Source of the DNA: Janthinobacterium sp051380875 | GTDB lineage: Bacteria > Pseudomonadota > Gammaproteobacteria > Burkholderiales > Burkholderiaceae_D | DNA length: 64,000 nt | Direction: 5' to 3' | Assembly: GCF_051380875.1 (NCBI RefSeq) | Contig: NZ_JBNYXW010000004.1 | Coordinates: forward strand, 62,001-126,000 | In this document: piece by piece, positions 60,458 through 64,000 of the stretch | Layout: each line of letters begins with the position of its first letter | Numbering within the stretch: the first letter of the stretch is position 1 | Translations under genes and position numbers: made by a program | The notes under the pieces: generated by a model | The model's input: the letters and a program-made list of their open reading frames with translations, nothing else | What the model was told of the DNA's origin: nothing | Databases searched by the model: none

Positions 60458-61849
60458 ATGAGTATCCCCTTGTTTGATGTGAATTCGCAAGAACCCCTGT
60501 TCGATCCCGAGCAGCGGCGCACCTTGGCGGAAGCGGCCCTGCGCTCGATTACCACCTCGACGGCGCGCGCCCGTGGCGACGATTTCCTGCGCATCCTCGT
60601 CAAGGACCTGGCCATAGCACTCGACGTGCAGTATGTGATCGCCGGCCGGCTGATCCGCATGGACGACGGCAGCGAGGGCATTCGCACGCTGGCCCTGTGG
60701 GGCGGCGACGGCTATCGGCCGAATGTGGAATACAGCCTGCAGCACACGCCTTGCCAAAATGTCACCTGCCAGAGCATGTGCTTTCATGGCAGCGATATCC
60801 AGCGCCGTTTCCCACACGATACATTGCTGGTCGACATGCACGCGGAGAGCTATGTCGGCATGCCGCTGATCGATACGGATGGCAAGACGCTGGGCATCCT
60901 GTCGGCCATCGACACGCGTCCCATCGATGAAAACAAGCGCTTGCTGGCCTTGCTGCTGCTGTCGATCTTTTCGGCCCGCAGCGCGGCCGAGCTGCAGCAC
61001 CAGGAGCGCACCTTGCAGCTGGAAGAAATCGTGCGCCAGCGCACCGAGTCGCTGTTGATGGTGCAGGCCAACCTGATCGAGCAAGAGCAGATGGCGGCCC
61101 TGGGTTCACTGGTGGCGGGTGTCTCGCATGAAGTCAATACGCCGATCGGCGTGGCGCTGACGGCAGCGTCGAGCATGGGCAGTTATGCCGACCAGCTGGT
61201 GCAGTTGCTGGGCGGCGCCAAGGTCAGCCGTGCCGAGCTGATCGATATTGCCGCAGTGCTGAAAGACGCGGCCGCCTTGATCGAACGCAACCTGGCGCGC
61301 GCCGCCGACCTGATCGGCAATTTCAAGCAGTTGGCGGTGGACCAGGTCAGCGAATACGTGGCCGACCTGGCGCTGCATGACTATGTGCACGGCCTGGTAT
61401 CGGCGCACAGTCCGGAACTGCGCAAGGCCGCGCTGGGCGTGGAACTCGACATTGCGCCCGATTGCCATGTGCGCCTGGCGGCCGGCAAGCTGTCGCAAAT
61501 CCTCTCGAACCTGTTGATGAACAGCGCCCGCCACGGCTATCCGCACGGTGGCCCGGGGCGCATCACCATCCGCGCACGCATCGAGGCGAATGCCGGGGCT
61601 GTGGATGCTGGCGCTGGCGCTGCCGCAGTGCCATGGCTGCTGCTGGAATTTTCCGACGACGGCATCGGCCTGGCGCCCGCCGTGCGCGAACACATGTTCG
61701 AACCGTTTTTCACCACCAAACGTGGCCAGGGCGGCTCCGGCCTGGGCATGCATATTGTGTATACCATCGTGCAGCAACTGGGTGGCCAGGTCAGCGCCGT
61801 CGATGGCACGCCCGGCTGCCACATTCATATCAGGCTGCCGCTGGCGTGA
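60458..61849 (+). CDS. GAF-domain histidine kinase
   Basis: A 463-residue soluble sensor kinase: GAF domain (about 30-180, with a HTPCQNVTCQSMCF segment), coiled coil (about 185-215), dimerisation helix with His224 in GVSHEVNTPIG and a HATPase with NLLMNSARH, DDGIG and GSGLGMHI. No membrane helix, so the signal is cytosolic. No response regulator is adjacent, so it is an orphan. The GAF cysteines could bind metal or sense redox but are not a known signature. AGGAGC precedes the ATG. Confidence 0.86.
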   Translation: MSIPLFDVNSQEPLFDPEQRRTLAEAALRSITTSTARARGDDFLRILVKDLAIALDVQYVIAGRLIRMDDGSEGIRTLALWGGDGYRPNVEYSLQHTPCQNVTCQSMCFHGSDIQRRFPHDTLLVDMHAESYVGMPLIDTDGKTLGILSAIDTRPIDENKRLLALLLLSIFSARSAAELQHQERTLQLEEIVRQRTESLLMVQANLIEQEQMAALGSLVAGVSHEVNTPIGVALTAASSMGSYADQLVQLLGGAKVSRAELIDIAAVLKDAAALIERNLARAADLIGNFKQLAVDQVSEYVADLALHDYVHGLVSAHSPELRKAALGVELDIAPDCHVRLAAGKLSQILSNLLMNSARHGYPHGGPGRITIRARIEANAGAVDAGAGAAAVPWLLLEFSDDGIGLAPAVREHMFEPFFTTKRGQGGSGLGMHIVYTIVQQLGGQVSAVDGTPGCHIHIRLPLA

Positions 61850-62253
61850 CGCCTGCGGTGAAAATTCCGCACTGATATAGCGCAACAGCGCCAATTTTTT
61901 GGTGCATAAGCTACACCATCATTGTGCAAAACTGTATTACTGAATTGTAATTGTTGTTTTTGGTAACGTTGATCCAGTACATCGTTGACACTTTCCAATC
62001 CCGCGTGTTTTGATGAATCATTAAGGTTCAGTTAGCCAATGGCGACTGGATTTTTTACCGAGTAGTGGGATGGCGGCTATGCATTCTCCATTAAGTTCAG
62101 ATAGCCATTTTCCAGTGGCCAGAATGCAGTTTTTATAACAATAAGAATTTAAATGGGCTGATAGCCGCAATTCACGGAGCGCCATCTCGACGTTCGATGG
62201 TGCCGAATTTACATGATGATCATGCAATAAAAAACTATCAAAGGGAGTTTGCA
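61850..62253 (+). other. 404-bp AT-rich gene-free region upstream of the TonB receptor
   Basis: AT-richer than the surrounding genes. It contains a possible TTGACA box (61985-61990) without a good -10 partner, and an imperfect direct repeat of about 20 bases (CATTAAGGTTCAGTTAGCC near 62019-62037 and CATTAAGTTCAGATAGCC near 62089-62106, 70 bases apart). The segment GATAGCC also recurs near 62159. Nothing protein-coding is seen. Confidence 0.55.
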
Positions 62254-64000
62254 ATGATGATGGAAACAGTCATATCTCGTTCTGTACGTTTGATGTTCAC
62301 CGGTGGTGCGGTCATGGCAGGCCTTGCCATGCTGGCCCAGCCAGCCATGGCGCAGCAAGCCGATGCGCCAATCCAGCGCGTTGAAATTACTGGCTCGGCA
62401 ATTAAACGTATCGATGGTGAAACATCCGTCCCGATTACCATTCTGAAAATGGATGATTTGAGGAAACAGGGCATTACCACTATCGAGCAAGTCATGTCGA
62501 ACCTGAGCGCCTCGCAGGCATCGCAAGGTACCAGCCAGGTCGTCGGCCTGGGTACCGGTGGTGCGTCGTTCGCTGACTTGCGCGGTATCGGCGCCAACAA
62601 GACCCTGGTCTTGCTGAATGGCCGCCGCCTGGCCAACAATGCGCTCGACAGCTCCGCTCCCGACTTGAACATGATTCCGTTCGCCGCGCTCGAGCGCGTC
62701 GAGGTATTGCGCGATGGCGCATCGTCCCTATACGGCAGCGATGCGGTGGGTGGTGTGATCAACTTCATTACGCGCAAGGATTTCCAGGGCGGTATCGTCA
62801 GCGTAGGTGCCGATATGCCGGAGCAATCTGGCGGCTTCTCCAACAGCGCCAATATCGGCTTCGGCTATGGCGATCTGGAAAAGGACGGCTTCAACATCTT
62901 CGCCATGCTCGACCACCAGTCGCAGCGCGCCATCACGGGCACTCAGCGCCCTTACAACACGCGCTTTCCCGGCGGCCTGTCGCCAACCACCAGCCCGGCC
63001 AATTACTACCAGGACGGCAAGAGCGGTAATCCGTCTGCACCAAGTTGTGCCAGCGGCACTTTCCTGATACCGCTGGGCAGCGGCTGCCAGATGACGACGT
63101 CGAGCTTCGTCGATTACGTGCCGAAAAGCGAGCGTACGACGGGCCTGATCAAGGGTACGCTGAAAATCAACGCGAATCATGAACTGAGCCTGGAATATCT
63201 GGGCAGCGAAAGCAAGGTTTACAGCCACATTGCCCCCGTCCCATACGGTGGCCTGTATCAGAACCGTACCCGCCTCGACGGCTCGCTCAATCCATTCTTC
63301 CCAGGCAACGGCAATTTCACGCCGAATATTCCACTCAGCTCGACCTATACGGAAGACACGGCGCCGGCCGGCGCCAAGCCGGGCTTCGTGCATGTCAAAT
63401 GGCGCGACTTGCCGAACGGTTCGCGTTCGGACGAGAACATCAACAAGCAGCAGCGCCTGGTGGCCGCCCTGACCGGCAATATTGCCGGCTGGGATTACAA
63501 CGCCGCACTGACGTATAACGAAAACAAGGTCAAGGTCAACCTGAAGGGCTATAGCGACGGCAGTATCATCACCAACGGTGTGTTGAATGGCATCATCAAT
63601 CCCTTTGGCGATCAGGATGCCGCCGGCATGGCTTTGATTCAGAGCGCCGCGCTCGATGGCAACGTACAGAACGCGAAGGGTTCGACCAAGGGTGCGGACT
63701 TCAATGCCAGCCGTGAATTGAGCGACTGGCTGGGCGCCGGACGTTCGGCCGCGCTGGCTATCGGTGGCCAGGCGACGCGTGAAAATTTCCTCAGCACGGC
63801 CAATTTCGATTACGCCAGCAAGGTTGTTGCCAGTACCGGCATCGACCCTGAGCTGCATAATGAAGGTTCGCGCAATACCCAGGCGCTGTATGCCGAATTG
63901 AACGTGCCTATCATCAAGACACTGGATGTGACAGCCGCCGTACGCTATGACCGTTATAGTGACTTCGGTAACACCACCAATCCGAAGGTGGCGTTCCGCT
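62254..64000 (+). CDS. TonB-dependent receptor, large (3' truncated)
   Basis: The first 582 codons of an outer-membrane receptor, cut by the window end. Signal peptide ends near residue 33-35 (PAMAQQ); the plug follows (VEITGSAIKRIDG, ILKMDDLRKQGITTIEQV, VEVLRDGASSLYGSDAVGGVINFI at about 148-172), then barrel strands. The N-terminal VEITGSxIKR pattern and Asn/Gly-rich loops resemble carbohydrate- or peptide-type receptors of the OM-TBDT kind, but the substrate is not certain. AAGGGAG precedes a run of three ATG codons (62254, 62257, 62260). Confidence 0.88.
   Translation, partial: MMMETVISRSVRLMFTGGAVMAGLAMLAQPAMAQQADAPIQRVEITGSAIKRIDGETSVPITILKMDDLRKQGITTIEQVMSNLSASQASQGTSQVVGLGTGGASFADLRGIGANKTLVLLNGRRLANNALDSSAPDLNMIPFAALERVEVLRDGASSLYGSDAVGGVINFITRKDFQGGIVSVGADMPEQSGGFSNSANIGFGYGDLEKDGFNIFAMLDHQSQRAITGTQRPYNTRFPGGLSPTTSPANYYQDGKSGNPSAPSCASGTFLIPLGSGCQMTTSSFVDYVPKSERTTGLIKGTLKINANHELSLEYLGSESKVYSHIAPVPYGGLYQNRTRLDGSLNPFFPGNGNFTPNIPLSSTYTEDTAPAGAKPGFVHVKWRDLPNGSRSDENINKQQRLVAALTGNIAGWDYNAALTYNENKVKVNLKGYSDGSIITNGVLNGIINPFGDQDAAGMALIQSAALDGNVQNAKGSTKGADFNASRELSDWLGAGRSAALAIGGQATRENFLSTANFDYASKVVASTGIDPELHNEGSRNTQALYAELNVPIIKTLDVTAAVRYDRYSDFGNTTNPKVAFR

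Overview
The window is GC-rich (roughly 60-65% by eye), gene-dense chromosomal DNA of a betaproteobacterium, most probably an Oxalobacteraceae member close to Janthinobacterium/Massilia. This placement is inferred from the gene content (intracellular PHB depolymerase and PHA-system protein, FdxA, RnfB-like protein next to nth, rplU-rpmA-obgE-proB order, glnA-ntrBC order) and from the protein character. No database search was possible. There is no prophage, insertion sequence, CRISPR array, rRNA or convincing tRNA.

Layout. 1-3307: end of an MHS-type MFS transporter, a DUF2848 protein and an amidase, probably one uptake-and-hydrolysis operon. 3404-7024: pqiABC, an MCE-type intermembrane lipid-transport system. 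7072-11037: DUF2946 protein, TonB-dependent receptor and PepSY membrane protein, a probable metal or siderophore uptake set. 11524-18407 (minus strand): a nine-gene operon catBCA-benABCD-pcaD that carries benzoate through catechol and muconate to 3-oxoadipate, with the divergent LysR regulator catR/benM. 19444-22368: a dead porin remnant, then the benzoate transporters benE and benK. Two near-identical paired ATAC/ACAC-N7-GTAT operators, one in front of catB and one in front of benE, tie catabolism and uptake to one regulator. pcaIJ and pcaF, needed to finish the pathway, are not in the window.

22691-26414: an AsmA-like protein and a compact arsRCH operon with no arsenite efflux pump. 26535-31235: ispB, divergent from rplU-rpmA-obgE, then a small membrane protein and proB. 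31292-33767: nth and an RnfB-like ferredoxin (overlapping), and a periplasmic solute-binding protein. 33860-38230: phaZ, fdxA, an emfourin-like inhibitor beside a cytosolic HExxH metallopeptidase, and a PHA-system protein. 38831-42254: proVWX-type glycine betaine/proline ABC transporter behind a long structured leader. 42441-43264: acyl-CoA-binding protein and an FKBP.

43479-47947: a tightly overlapped run of beta-propeller, NodB deacetylase, fatty-acid-hydroxylase-like and EI24-like genes, then a CinA-like protein. This is the least explained functional unit here. 48347-53609: a divergent class A penicillin-binding protein, a glutathione S-transferase and a membrane-anchored TAXI-type binding protein. 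53645-59202: rhodanese, then glnA with two NtrC-type sites and a sigma-54 promoter, a DUF4124 protein and ntrB-ntrC, so the nitrogen regulator sits beside its own target. 59359-64000: CorA, a GAF histidine kinase without a partner regulator, and the first 582 codons of a large TonB-dependent receptor.
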